A stretch of DNA of 64,000 bases from Orychophragmus violaceus (GCA_030180135.1 CM058233.1:108355994-108419993), one strand, 5' to 3'. Positions 22,584-36,025 are shown, counted from the stretch's first letter. Translations and numbers: made by a program. The notes: generated by a model not told the origin, from the letters alone.

Positions 22584-22701
22584 TATTAGGGACAAAGTCC
22601 CACATCGGTAGTTGGAAGGGATCTATAGTAATATATAAGGGATATGAGCCACTCCACTTATCACCAATTGGTTTTAGGTTGGAGGCCCATATATCTTAAT
22701 A
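22584..22701 (+). repeat. TRIM 5' LTR (118 bp)
   Basis: Begins TATTAGGGACAAAGTCCC and ends ATCTTAATA; the ends are short inverted repeats (TATTA...TAATA) and not the usual TG...CA. It differs from the 3' LTR by one base that I can see (GATATGAGCC against GATATAAGCC), so the insertion is young. Confidence 0.9.
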
Positions 22702-22850
22702 TGGTATTAGAGCCCAGATCCATGCAACCCAACCCGATCCGACCCATAGTTGGTCCACCCATCGACAAGTCAGGCCCAAAATTGGTGCCGTCGATCCAAA
22801 CCCGAACATTCCGAGATTAATGGCCAAACGACCATTATCTCGAGGGGGCG

Positions 22851-22968
22851 TATTAGGGACAAAGTCCCACATCGGTAGTTGGAAGGGATCTATAGTAATA
22901 TATAAGGGATATAAGCCACTCCACTTATCACCAATTGGTTTTAGGTTGGAGGCCCATATATCTTAATA
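22851..22968 (+). repeat. TRIM 3' LTR (118 bp)
   Basis: Second LTR, nearly identical to 22584-22701, following the polypurine tract and followed by the CAATG duplication. Confidence 0.9.
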
Positions 22969-23253
22969 CAATGTTCATTGCTTTGTGGGTGTCTTGTTTG
23001 TGTGGATTCGATCTGACTGTTATTGTTTATTTGAAGATATGAGCGAGTATTGCCTTGTGTTTATTTGTGTTTAAATCTCTTGGCTTGTGTTTGTCTCCTG
23101 TGTGCGGGCTTTTGGCTTCGGTATCGTTGTTTGATATCCGGTTTTGTCTTGGTTAAATCGTGTCCGATCCCTGTATCCGAACGATGTATTTCAACTTCGT
23201 ATAAGGAATGAAAAATCCTTTAGATGAAAAAAAATAAAATATGAACCACTTTT

Positions 23254-23781
23254 TTAATCACGGGGAGTCTCTAGCGTCACTACAAAATCTAGTGTTTATC
23301 GAAAATTCGTTATCAACAAAGTTATCACGAGCTTTGATTAAACAAAGGTTTTTACTTATCGCAAGAACATAAACTATTAGTTGTGTCATCATTCACGTGA
23401 TCTTCCGACAGTTTAAAAGATTTATAGTTGGAGAGGTCCCCAACTGTAAATATAGTTTCCTCGTTCATCGTTTCTTCTTCGGAGCTCAATGGCACACGTG
23501 GCTCAATCATCACAAAGAGCCATGTTATCATCGTCAATTGGTCCACAAACTAAATCCATTAACCCATTAAGGGCCCATATAAAGTCTGCATCAAACTAAA
23601 GGAGTTTTCCGGTTAATGTTTTACTACCTAAACCCTGCGGCCTGAGCTGCTATATCTTTTTCCCGACGGCGGAACTCGATTTATTCAGCTTTCCTCTATC
23701 TCGTCGTCTGATACTCACTGAGCTTCGCCGGAAAAGTTTCCCAGCTTAATTTCTGGAGATAGTGAGGATTTCTCCTAATCT
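23254..23781. other. PPR gene promoter and leader
   Basis: About 530 bases between retroposon B and the PPR start codon. GGGCCCAT near 23570 resembles a site II/GCCCA promoter element, and the last ~120 bases are a pyrimidine-rich leader. No other gene was seen. Confidence 0.45.
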
Positions 23782-26614
23782 ATGAAGTTTCTCATTCAAT
23801 CCATTTCTGGTACGCTCCTAAGTGCACATTCGTCATTTCTAGTTACGCATCTACATATCTATGCACGAATACTGACCTTTGTTTTTTGGATCGACGGTAA
23901 CAGGGAGGAACCGATCTCTGGTTCGAGCTCTAGTTAGTCGTCGTTACTTCGCTTCATCGCCGGAGGAACTCGCAAAGAGAAATTACGCCAACGATCTATC
24001 GGAATACAACTCAGTTGTCAACTCCGTCACAGCTCAGCGCAGGTTTTATTTTGCTAGACTTTTTTTGTGTGTTCATAATACAAGATAAACCCAATATGAA
24101 TGTGATGGGAATGATGGATACTTGGTTTGATGTTAGTATGTTTCTTGGTTGCTTCACTAATCCTTGCGTATACATGTTTCTGTTCGGTAGGCACTATCTG
24201 TTGAGGGATGTGTATGATGATATGAAGCTAGATGGTGTGCAGCCTACAGCTGATATATTCCATTCATTTGTTGTGGGAGTGATGAAGGGTGCTCGGTTGA
24301 GTGATGCTTTCTTTTTCCGTGAAGAAATGAAGGCCATGGGAATTGCTCCAGATGTATGTCTTGTGATCTTACATAAACTCTTCTTGTTTTATGTTCCTAA
24401 GAAAAGCTATATGGATGATCTTAGTTTTTGAGAGTTTAGCTCCAGATTTTGTACAAAATTTAGGCTTTACAGAATGAGTTTGTTCATCCGTTTCTTGTGT
24501 TGTTGACTGTGGTTCCTTGTTGTAGGTGAACTTGTACAACTTTTTGATTTCCACATGTGGTAAATGCAAGAATGGAAAGGAGGCCATCCGAGTATGTTCC
24601 CTTCCCTTTGCTTTTGTTGGAGACATTTTTTCTCCTACATTACTTAATCTTCATTCATTTACAAACCTTTTGGTTTGTCTCTTTTTGTAAGGTCTACGAC
24701 GAGATGAAGAGATATGATGTAAAACCAAATGGACAGACCTTTGTCTGCCTGCTCAATGCCTGCGCTGTTTCTGGTCAATTAGATCTTGTGTAGGTTACTG
24801 CTTCTATAGTCTGCATCTAACAAACCGATTTGATTTTCCTCTGAATAAGTGAGCTAATCTTTCTTTCATATCTGACTTGAAATAATGGTTAGGTATGCGA
24901 TAGTTCGAGATATGACCGCTGCTGGTGTTGGTTTGAACCAGTTCTGCTACGCAGGACTCATAACTGCTCACCTAAGCAAGGAGCCTAGACCAGAAAATCT
25001 TTCTACCAAGGTAACCTGTGAAGGTTTCCTGTTCGTATTTCCTTTTAGTTTTTTCTTAAAGTAGGTTTTCTCATATCCTCCTTTTTTCTCAAAAGATTCT
25101 TGAGTTCGTGGAGCAGTCAAAAGGCTGGTCATCAATTGATTCATCAAGGAAGAGTGCAGAAGACATGATGTTTAGCATCAGCGAAGAAGAGCTGTACAAT
25201 ATACAAACCGCTGAATATGCCCACAGGAGCAGGTTTCTGCAGAGGAACTTGACCGTGTACCACGTAGCATTCAGTGCTCTCGCTGATCTTAAGGATGTAA
25301 AGGTAAGATGATTTTGTAATATACCAAAATCTCCTAAATTTTGAGGGATCATTCTGTTCTGTGAGTAACAAACCCCAGTTTCGGAGTTCATTTTGCATTT
25401 GACCAAGCAATTCTCCATGGCAGGCAACAGAAGCTCTTCTTGAGATGCTTAAGAAAGATGGAAAAGACACGGACACTTACTGCGTGATACAAATTATGAG
25501 GTACTATTAGAGCATGCACTTCGAATAGGTTAAAAGGCAGGCTTTAGTTACCAACTTAACTTTTTACATTAATCAACACAAGATTATCAGATCAGCATCC
25601 AATTTTATACTGTATCTACACAGGTGCTATCTACTCACAAATGACTTTAAAAACGGTCTCAAGTGGTTTGAAGATTACATGAGCTCAGACAAAACCCCTG
25701 CCATGGAACTCTACACGGTAACTATCATCTGACTTCTTCATTGGTTTTTCAACATTTGTTCGAAGAGCGCAAACTTGTCCTTTTCTATATATATTGCGAG
25801 AATCACAACTTCTATAAAACAAATTCTATCGAATCCAAATCCTAAAACCCAACAAATGAATACGAAGATGGATCTAGATTTTCAACGGGTCCAAGACTAT
25901 TAAGCTTCTCTGTCATGTTTCAGGTTCAGCATATCTTTGGTTAACAAACATGTATACATTTTATTGTTGTTGCTTCTACAGACGCTTATAGAGGGAGCCA
26001 TGACAGAATACACCGAGGAAGGAATGAAGATTGCTCAAGAGACTCTGGTAATGCTTATAGACTCGAGCTGTACTGAAAGAAGAATCCATGAAACAAACTA
26101 ACCGAGTTTATGGCCGCTGGCAAATGATATAGCCTTTCCCCTTAAAACTGATGACAAATTATTCTTAAATGCAGGTCAAGATGAACGATCGAAATTTCTT
26201 CTTAGATGCAAGAACTGGAAGCAATCTGCTACTCAAAGCCGCTGGTGAAAAGGTAATCTTAACGTAGTAAATAAACTACCTTTTGCTGTACAGTTAAAAG
26301 ACTGATCTTTTTGGGCAGACGGGCGGGTACACGGTTGCCAATATGACATGGGATCTGATGCAAGCTCGGAATATTCCACATACACTATCTGCTGTTGAAG
26401 CTTACTACAAGGGGCTGAAAGTATGACATAGCTCTCCTTCTTCTCAAATCTTCAAAAGATAGCATAGTTATAGTTATTGATGGGTTTTTGGTTTTTGTGG
26501 TGTTGCAATCAACAGGAACGTGAAATACCAGAAGATGATCCGAGACTGATGCTAGTGACTCGTACATACGATACCCTTCGACGTCAGCAAGGTACATTTC
26601 CTAATCGGCGTTGA
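23782..26614 (+). CDS. Pentatricopeptide repeat (PPR) protein, likely mitochondrial
   Basis: PPR proteins bind organellar RNA. Thirteen exons: 23782-23809, 23904-24042, 24191-24353, 24526-24591, 24692-24789, 24893-25010, 25096-25302, 25424-25500, 25624-25717, 25982-26047, 26175-26252, 26319-26420, 26516-26614 (444 aa). Many introns are unusual for a plant PPR gene, most of which have few or none. The N terminus is rich in Arg and Ser (MKFLIQSISGRNRSLVRALV), like a mitochondrial presequence. PPR-like helices include YDDMKLDGVQPTADIFHSFV and VYDEMKRYDVKPNGQTFVCL. The short first exon is required for the presequence. Ortholog of At4g35850. No disruption was seen. Confidence 0.92.
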
Positions 26615-27014
26615 AGTAAGATGATATCATCATGTCTTCGTTTTGCTTATTAGGATCTCTGTAAACCATCGGGATATGCTTTTTAATCAGTCGTTTAGAT
26701 GAATAAGGAAACTTCCCACAAGAAGAAACTTCATCTATAGGATTTGGATGTTATATCTTTGTGTTTAGGTTAAGGCAACAAAGAGATTTAAAAGATGGTA
26801 ACCCCTGTTTGTTTATAAAGATCAGGCTGTTCACTCTCAAATGCACCGGTTTAGTTTTGGTAAAGAAGACTGGAATAATAGTGCAAAAAAAAAAAAGAGA
26901 AACTATACATTCTGGTGTATCCATTTGCAGAGATTAATAAAAGCAAGAGCAGTTTCTGAATCACCAGATTACATCCAATATGAGTGCAGACTTTTGACAC
27001 ATCTTGAGATCACT
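26615..27014. other. Convergent 3' region of PPR and RABB1b genes
   Basis: About 400 bases where the two transcripts meet tail to tail. It holds an A-tract near 26884-26895. No gene of its own was seen. Confidence 0.5.
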
Positions 27015-28283
<1,269 letters not shown>

Positions 28284-28474
28284 GGCTGATGAATTTTGCG
28301 CAAAGGTTGATCCTTTCTGGGTCGATGATACTTATTTGATAGATAGAGAAGAGATGTGAAAGATTGAAGAGATTGAGAGTACAAGTCACCGACGTGCTTT
28401 ATTTTCGAGGTTTCTCGATGGACAAGCTATCTCTTTCTCATCTTTAATAATTTAGGCATTGACGTTCGGTTATT

Positions 28475-29010
28475 ATCATTCCGGTTTACATTGGGTTTTT
28501 TGGGTTTTCTGATTTTCAGATTTTTAGATTTACGACATATTGAATGCAGTTCAGTTCGAAATTTATTGAGTTTTGATGTAGTGTGTTCCAAATCATATTA
28601 ATAAACAGTGTTAAAAAAATCTATTAAATTTTGGTTAGATTCGAATACCAGAAATTACTAAAAAAAATATTCAAAAACAAGAAAAAACTATTTAAAAATA
28701 TTTGAAAATATTTTAATTTTTTCAAAAATTCCATAAAATCAACTTAAATTATCTAAAAATATTTGAAATTACTCGAAAATATAGGTACTGTAAAAATATT
28801 AATATAAAATTACTCAGATTATCTAAAAATATGCAAAAGTATTTAAACTAATTGAAATTAGATAAAATTTTAGATTATTTGGAATATTCGTTCGAATTCG
28901 ATTCAGATTAATGTATTATCTAATATCCGAAATATCTTGACCTAAATTTCATTCACATACTATTTTAGAATCGGTTGGAGTTGATAAGTTTCGAATAAAT
29001 TGTCCAAACC
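28475..29010. repeat. CGGTT-family degenerate repeat
   Basis: AT-rich stretch beginning with TTCGGTTATTATCATTCCGG and running through many short AAAATATT/TCGAA units with an opposed right end. It resembles the repeats at 17725-18235 and 31082-31612 but is more decayed. Confidence 0.5.
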
Positions 29011-29162
29011 TATTAAATATCGTTTAGTTAATTATTACAAAACATAGAAACAGGATAAAAAATTTATTGTAATAATTGTTAGCTACACGATTAGAGAATG
29101 CAGTTCACGTATAGGGGGAGAGAATCTGCGAAGTAGATCCCAAACCATGATCGTCTTTCTTG

Positions 29163-29422
29163 TTAGGGCATCTTCAATGAGCTACTTCATTTTTTACTCC
29201 AAAATGGAGTCATTCCAAAATAGAGTTAAGTTTTATTCCAACCATAGTCCATTTTGGAGTAAAAAATGCAGTCATGAACAAACACAAATGAGATTACTCC
29301 ATATTTAGAATAATCCCATTTTTTACTCCATTTTGGAATGGAAAATGCAGTCCCATTGGAGAAGATTTACTCCAAAACTCCATTTTAGAGTGGACAATGC
29401 AGTTCCATTAGAAATGGTCTTA
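29163..29422. repeat. MITE-like element with TTTACTCCAAAATGGAGT units
   Basis: About 260 bases starting TTAGGGCATCTTCAATGAG and ending CATTAGAAATGGTCTTAA, imperfect inverted ends, filled with short palindromic TACTCCAAAATGGAGTA-like units. This pattern is common as a small non-coding repeat in crucifer genomes. Flanking TTA/TTA would fit a 3-bp duplication. Confidence 0.6.
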
Positions 29423-29450
29423 AATCCTAAATCCTCATCATCTTTGCCGC

Positions 29451-29460
29451 CTATAAAACA
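29451..29460 (+). promoter_or_regulatory. Orphan TATA box followed by pyrimidine patch
   Basis: CTATAAAACA on the plus strand, followed within 70 bases by a CT-rich stretch (CTTCTCTCTAGAATCTCTCC) as in plant leaders. No coding sequence follows for 1.27 kb. It may be a distal start for the aspartyl protease gene or the remnant of a lost neighbour. Confidence 0.35.
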
Positions 29461-30733
29461 CTAACTTCTCTCTAGAATCTCTCCACCTTCTCTCTACTTG
29501 CATTTTTCTTTACAGTTTTTAGTTCTGGTTACTTTTGATTGCTGGATTTTTGTTTAGTCATTCCTTCTCTGTTTTCTATAATATTATGATGGGATTCGCT
29601 AGTTTTTTTTTTCCTTCCGATCTTGTGTCGGATTTATTTTCAGTTTCTATTTTCTTCTGATTAATACCGAGTTTTATTTTTTTATACCCTTTATCCGGAT
29701 GCTTTGATTTTCTCCCGGCAAGCTTCTATGTTTTTTTCTTGTGTGGTCGCAGCTTGATTTGATTCACATGTCTGGAGTAAGATCTCCATCGATATACCAA
29801 TTCTTTGTTTTTGGCGGACTTTCGTTAGGTCCCAAATGGAGTTTCCACTTTTGAGGAGAATCGACTAACATAAATGCATGTTTCCTAGATTTATTTTGCG
29901 GCAGCAAGAATATTCACTTAGCAAGCTCCGGCTTATGTAGGATTGAAGGTTCGTCTCGGATGATGTCCGATGACGAAACCCGGTGGTGGAGTGGTGGTGG
30001 AATGAAGATCAGCCGACTTCGCGGTGTCATTTTCCCCTTCATCTTGCATGACTCAACATGCTCGTGTTTTGACAGGTGGATGTCCATGCGGCTGTTTGAT
30101 TTCTCTTCTTACCAATAGATTGGATAATTTAGGATGGACATAATTTAATAAACATGTAAATGGTGTTTGGAATTGAGCTTTGTTCTCATCATCCATCTTA
30201 GCGATTAGTGGAAGTGGTAAGCGGTTGATAGTGCAAAGCTGTAAGTGAAAGCTGTTAGCGAAAGCGGTTAGAGAAAGCGGTAACAAAAAGCTGAGAGTAA
30301 CCGTTTTTACTGTAGCTTTGATAACGTTTTCGTGATTGGTAACAAACAAAGCGATAAACCTCTAACGCTTTTAATATGGTGTCACCAATCGGACAAATTG
30401 GGTTTATCATAATAAAATGTTTGACAACAAAAAAAAAAGTGAAGAAACAGAAATTAGAAGGCGGGACCCAGTGGATCGAAGTTATTCTTTTCAACACATG
30501 GACTGATGCTACACTCACCTAACGAAGAAGAAACACATAGATTTCTCTTCTTCTCAAAGTCTCGATTTTTTTCTTTCCATCCTCTAAATACCTAATTTTT
30601 GTTTAGTGTTCCCAATTCCAAGACCTAAATCACGCATTTTGATTTGGAATATTTCTTGGGTTTCTCTAATTTCATGATCCCTCATGCCCTCTTTGTTTTC
30701 CCGAGAAAAACCTCCGAGAACAAATTGTTTACA
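29461..30733. other. Gene-free region upstream of the aspartyl protease
   Basis: No credible gene was seen. 29480-30060 has T-rich and GC-richer patches like a leader or non-coding retroposon. 30130-30420 is a repeat-like stretch of AGCGGTTAG/AGCGGTAAC units with an opposed right part (GTTACCAA). The final ~200 bases are a normal leader. A gene like At4g35870 is expected here from Arabidopsis order but is missing. Confidence 0.45.
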
Positions 30734-33700
30734 ATGTCGTCCTGTTTCTTCAAGAGTACTCTGTTCTTGATCCTGATTTTGACGTTACTAAGCTTCGGGA
30801 GCTGCAATGCTCGAATCTTCACCTTCGAGATGCACCACCGATTCTCCGACGAAGTCAAGCGGTGGTCCGATTTAACCGGACGATTTGGTAGTTTTCCCCC
30901 TAAAGGAAGCTTCGATTACTACAACGCTTTAATTCTCCGTGATCAGCTAATCCGTGGGCGACGTCTCTCGGAGTCTGAATCGGATTCGTCACTCACTTTC
31001 TCCGACGGGAATTCAACTTCTCGTATCACCTCCCTCGGATTGTAAGTACATCTTCTCTTTTTTTCATGATAAGACTTAGGGTTGGGCGTTCGGGTACCGT
31101 TCCGATTTGGTTCCGGTTTTCTGGATTTTAGAATCTAGGTATATAAGATTTATTTGGGTATTTTAGAATTTTAATTTAGGTTCAGTTGGCTTCGGTTTCA
31201 TTCGGGTTCCGATACCAAAAAATATAAAATAAAAATAAAAATTAGTTATATTTAAATAAAAAAAATTTGTTAAATTTTGACAAATATAATAAAATATTCA
31301 TATATTTTGGTTATTTTAGTTATTTTTGTCTAAAAATCTAATATATTTAAGTTTATAATTATAATTTTGGATAATTTGTTATATTAAGTTTAAATATAAT
31401 TCATATTTTAGGTATATAATTCTAATTCACATATTTTGGGTACCACTCCATTTTCAATTCGATTCGAGTTCGGTTTTTTTGGATATGGGAATTTATAATC
31501 CATTCGAATATTTTGTCGGTTCGGGTTCGAATTCGATTTTAGTTTTTTGGTTCGGGTTCGGTTAGATATTTCGAGTCCGCTTATTTTGCGTGGACCTAAA
31601 ATTAACTGATTTTTTTTTTTCATCTTCTGAATTCAGTTTGCATTACACGACAGTGAAACTGGGTACTCCGGGGTTAAGATTCATGGTGGCACTCGATACA
31701 GGAAGCGACCTCTTCTGGGTTCCTTGCGATTGCGGCAAATGTGCACCAACTGAACGAGCCACTTACGCCTCTGTATGTTAACACTTTTAGAAACTGAGTT
31801 TGCTGATCTTAGCAACTGATATTTTGATTCTGTGTTTAGGAATTTGAGCTGAGTATTTACAACCCTAAAGCTTCAACGACAAACAAGAAGGTCACCTGTG
31901 ACAACAGTCTATGTGCTCAGCGTAATCAATGCCTTGGAACATTCAGTACTTGTCCTTACATGGTGTCTTATGTCTCTGCTCAGACTTCCACGTCCGGTAT
32001 TCTTATGGAAGATGTTATGCACTTAACAACCGAAGATAAGAAGCGAGAGCCTGTTGATGCATATGTCACATTCGGGTTAGTAGTGCTTCTTGTGTGTTCA
32101 ATTCAGGCTTTGAATGGTAATTGCGGTAGGTGCAGATTAGTCCGCAAGTGGTTAAGACCGTTTTTTTTACCATTCACAAGTTTTGATCAAGTTTATTGCG
32201 GACAAAAAAATAATCAAAGAAGTCCGCTACGGACCAAGTGCAAACCATTTTTGTGAAGAAATAAATTTGGTCCGCAGCGGACTGCAACCCCAAAAATAAA
32301 ATATTTTAGTATTTGAATGGTAATTGCGGTTAGTGTGGACACAATCCGCTGCGGACCAAACCATTTTGTTTTTGGAGCGGTCACAATTCATTGTGGACCA
32401 GTATTTTTTTTTGTTCATAAAACTGGACGGCACTTGGTCCCCGGCGGATTTCCTTTATTTTCCTTTTTTCAGACCGCTGCGGACTAGAAACTGTGAATGG
32501 TAAACAAAAGCGGTTTAGACCACTTGCGTACTAATCCGCCTTGACCGCAGTTACCATTCAAAACCTTAGTCCGCAGTTTATTTTGTCCGTCCTGACTGCA
32601 GTTACCATTCAATGTTGCGGTGACCGGCTGAAAAAAATGTAAAAATATGTGCAGATGTGGACAGGTTCAAAGTGGTTCTTTTCTTGACACAGCCGCACCA
32701 AATGGTTTATTTGGTCTTGGCATGGAAAAGATATCAGTTCCAAGTGTTTTAGCTAGGGAAGGTCTGGTTGCTGATTCTTTCTCCATGTGTTTTGGACATG
32801 ATGGAGTTGGAAGGATCAGTTTTGGGGATAGAGGTAGTTCTGATCAGGAAGAGACACCGTTCAATCTGAACCCTTCACGGTATGTGGTAATTAACTCCAA
32901 GATTTTGCCAAGAATGCAGCCTTTAACCATGGTGAAATTGTCATTGCAGCCCAAACTACAACATCACGGTGACTCGAGTACGTGTGGGGACTACTCTAGT
33001 AGATGATGAATTTACAGCTCTCTTTGACACTGGGACATCATTTACTTACTTGGTGGATCCTATGTATACAACAGTCACAAAGAGTGTAAGCATCTAAACA
33101 CCGTAATATATCTTCTTTTGTTCCTCGTGATTAGGCATAGGATTTCAGTTTTTTTCCGCCGAAACTACCGAAATCAATTTCAGCATGGTTATTGATTTTT
33201 ACCGAAACTTGCCGAATTTTTTGAAAAATCGGTTAATTTCGGTTACTTCGGTTATATTCGGTTATTCGGTTCGGTTTTTAGGTATTTTCGGTTAATTCGG
33301 CTATTTTTGAGTATATTCGGTTATTGCGGTTCGGTTTCGTTCGAAAATTTTAATATATTTGGTTAGATTTGGTTTATTAAAAAAACTTCGGTTAACCAAA
33401 CGGTTTGTCGAACCGAACCGAACTGAAAACCGAATATAGTTTTCAAAACTGCCATACTAGCCGAACAAAATTAACCGAACCGAACCGAAATTTCCCAGAG
33501 CTACTCATGATGATCACATTCTCCTCTCCAGTTCCATTCTCAGGTCCAAGATCAGCGACATTCACCGAATCCAAGGATTCCCTTTGAATATTGCTATGAC
33601 ATGATGAGGTATGAGTTTTTGTATCTATCCACACTTAATGTTTCTTTACCTCTCCTTCAAATCTAAACATGTTTCTCGTAAATGCTTTGATTAGCACTGA

Positions 33701-34290
33701 GGTAAATGACAGTTTGATACCGAGTTTAAGCCTCACGATGAAAGGAAACAGCCATTTCACCATCAATGATCCTATCTTCGTCATCTCTACCGAGGGTGAA
33801 CTTGTATATTGCCTGGCTATTCTCAAAAGCTCAGAGCTCAACATAATCGGACGTAAGATCAGTTTTGCTTTTCATTGATCATCGAAGTAAACAATGATCT
33901 CACGTTGTGTGCCATTAACGAAACAGAGAACTACATGACTGGGTATCGTGTAGTATTCGACAGAGAGAAACTCATCTTAGCTTGGAAAAAGTTCGACTGT
34001 AAGTTTCCTCACTTAAACCCATTCGTGTTCTGGCTTATGATCTGTGAATATCATCTCTTAACGCAGGCTATGATATTGAAGAGACAAAGACAACTGTTGC
34101 CGGAGCAAACAAAACAGAGGCTGTAGCTCCGGCTATGGCAGCTGGAATAGGGACTCATAATAATTCATCAGACTCGCACAAAACAAACCAAACCAACTCC
34201 AAAAGTAGTTCTTCCTCGAACCAAAGATTTAGAACAGTAAAGCTATGGTCTTTGTTTAGATATGTGTTCATATTACTTCCACTTTTATAG
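30734..34290 (+). CDS. Pepsin-type (A1) aspartyl protease, secreted, probably membrane- or GPI-anchored
   Basis: Cleaves proteins outside the cell or in the secretory path. Nine exons: 30734-31041, 31637-31772, 31840-32075, 32655-32879, 32950-33085, 33532-33608, 33695-33852, 33927-33998, 34067-34290 (523 aa). It has a signal peptide (STLFLILILTLLSFGSCNAR); the first catalytic Asp in DTGSDLFWVPCDCGKC (exon 2), the second in DTGTSFTY (exon 5), and many paired Cys in between (nepenthesin-like insert). The C terminus has a Ser/Asn-rich linker and a hydrophobic end (LFRYVFILLPLL). The in-frame ATG at 30644 would put 30 residues before the signal peptide, so the later ATG is chosen. Exon 6 ends with one extra Met compared with my memory of Arabidopsis. 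Introns 1, 3 and 5 are filled by repeats. Ortholog of At4g35880. Confidence 0.93.
31082..31612. repeat. CGGGTT/CGGTT-family element in protease intron 1
   Basis: Starts GGTTGGGCGTTCGGGTACCG, AT-rich middle, and ends in GGTTCGGGTTCGGTTAGA. It fills nearly all of intron 1 (31042-31636) and resembles 17725-18235. Confidence 0.65.
32105..32567. mobile_element. MITE with ~80-bp inverted ends in protease intron 3
   Basis: Left end TTTGAATGGTAATTGCGGT and right end ACCGCAGTTACCATTCAAAA are inverted copies; the similarity runs about 80 bases inward (GATTAGTCCGCAAGTGG against CCACTTGCGTACTAATC). The inside is rich in GCGGAC units and non-coding. A third partial end lies at 32590-32610. Target duplication is not clear. 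It lengthens intron 3 (32076-32654) but leaves both splice sites intact. Confidence 0.8.
33140..33500. repeat. CGGTT-family element in protease intron 5
   Basis: Left half built of TTCGGTTATT units, right half of AACCGAACCGAA units, as at 16375-16835. It ends only ~30 bases before the acceptor at 33531. Confidence 0.7.
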
Positions 34291-36025
34291 AGTTGTAGTT
34301 ATCTTCAAGCTCACTCCAAAACAAAAAGCCATTTTTTTTGTTTGTATCATAAGGAGCTATGTAGAGTTTGACTTCTTCAGAATATAATATAGTGAAATGG
34401 TTACATATATATAATCACAATATTGTTTCCAGTAATAATATTTTGAAAAGATTTAGTATTCTAAATTGTAGTATATGAAAGGTTTTTAGATATATATTTA
34501 TTCGAAATGTCAACATTGTAACACCAACATGAGACTCAACAAGGGGTTCTAACATGGGTATCTAATGAATATATTAATAAAAAATTTAAAAAGTATGTGA
34601 GAGAGTGAAATGGGGTTCTAAATAAGAACCTTGGGTATCTTCTTTAAGAACCCTTAGTATCTATATAAGAAACTCATTTGTCTTGTGTCCTCATGTGATT
34701 GGTTTAATTATTTTACAAAACTTAAATTTAATTATTTAATAAAAGTGAAATAAAAATATTAATATTAAATTATTTAAGAACCCCAATGGGTTTCTAACTG
34801 ATGTAGGTGCTATGAGTCCATGACCATGTCAGTCGAGGTGGTTTAGTAGATTAGTTGAAATAAATTATACAGGTTTTGTATTTGTAAATATTTTTTATCT
34901 AATAAAAAGGTTTGTATAATCATTTAAGATTTTTTTTTCCTTTGAAACATAGAAATATTTATTTTTTTAACATTGACTTTCTGTTTGTCAACAACCATAG
35001 ACATTTTAAATCAAGATGACAACATTACTAGACCAATGTTAATGATCAAATAGTCAACTTAATTATATGAAGATTGTTTTCAAGAATTGAAGTTGTTTGT
35101 AATAATTTAACAATAACTCTGGATATATTCACTGCCAAAACTGTCTAGGATATGATTTTGAGATTTTATAAATTGCAGATACAACAAAACTCTATCTAAA
35201 ACGTAATAGAATTAAATGAGTTTGAAAAATAAAATGGTTAAGATGTTTTTATGAAACGTAAAAAACAGTATGATTTAGAATCAAATCTTATGAAGTAACT
35301 TTTTAATCTGTTCTTTGACCAAAGGTCTGATGTAAAAAACGGAAATCCACTTGAAAAAATCCAAGTTTTTATGTTTTTTTTTTCTTTTCAAAATCTATAT
35401 ATTAGAAAAACATAGTTAATGCATAGTAAATTAAAACATGATTTTCAGTTACTGCAAGTTAAATTCTGGGGACATGCCGACAAAAACAATAAATTGGGGA
35501 CATAAAAATTGAGTTACATGTTCTTTGCCAAAAAAATTGATTCACCTGTTTGACTGCATCGTAAGAGAGTAAAAAAAAAAATCAACCAATAGTTTAATGA
35601 CACGCGACATTTAATCTACTCGGTAATTTCACAGGTAAACGTCAACAATCCTGTAATAAGCTCCACAGCCAATAAGATTCAGAATAAAAAAACATGTGTT
35701 TAAGGGTAATTTCGTAACTGCAACTTCCACAGCCAAGGGAAAAAAAAAGACATATAAATAAGAAAAAGGACGGGAAGAAAAAAAAAAATTAGAGAGAGGA
35801 GAGACTGACTGCTCCATCGTCTTCTCCTTGTGAGAATAGTTTTTTTTTGGAAAATCGTTCTGTTTCATTTTGCATAACTCAAACCCTAATAATCGTGGAG
35901 GTGTCGCCGGATTCTTCCACCGCTAACTTTTTTTGGGTTAATCGATAATCGTTTATTTAGATATACACTGTTGAGATCGGAGCTTATCGACTCTCTAACA
36001 AACCCTAATTTTTGTCCCTTTGATC
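34291..36025. other. AT-rich intergenic DNA, LARP1c promoter
   Basis: About 1.7 kb. The first part is the protease 3' UTR. The last ~200 bases look like the LARP1c leader, with telo-box AAACCCTAA near 35881 and 36000, as in many translation-linked genes. 34560-34810 has short repeats of GGTATCT/GAACCC, possibly a decayed MITE. No other gene was seen. Confidence 0.5.

Larger units (their letters stand above)
22584..22968 (+). mobile_element. TRIM (terminal-repeat retrotransposon in miniature)
   Basis: A 385-bp element with two 118-bp LTRs, a primer-binding site right after the 5' LTR (TGGTATTAGAGCC at 22702, matching the 3' end of initiator Met-tRNA with one change), a 149-bp non-coding centre and a polypurine tract (CGAGGGGGCG at 22841-22850) just before the 3' LTR. 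A perfect 5-bp target duplication CAATG lies at 22579-22583 and 22969-22973. It codes for nothing and must have used proteins from another element. Confidence 0.93.
21575..23236 (+). mobile_element. A-tailed retroposon B, ~1.66 kb, with nested TRIM
   Basis: Bounded by a perfect 17-bp target duplication (AAATATGAACCACTTTT at 21558-21574 and 23237-23253) and ending in an A-rich tail after AAGGAATGAAAAATCC. The 5' half is GC-rich and T/G-biased with frames up to ~110 codons, none resembling a known protein. Removing the 385-bp TRIM at 22584-22968 and its duplicated CAATG leaves about 1.27 kb. It may be a relative of retroposons A and C or a decayed LINE. Confidence 0.8.

Noticed and set aside
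23278..23300. CACTACAAAATC resembling a CACTA terminus
   Set aside because: No matching inverted end or target duplication was found nearby.
33601..33608. Possible frame problem at the end of protease exon 6
   Set aside because: Splicing at AG|GTATGA restores phase with exon 7 (AG+C giving Ser) at the cost of one extra Met; no break is needed.
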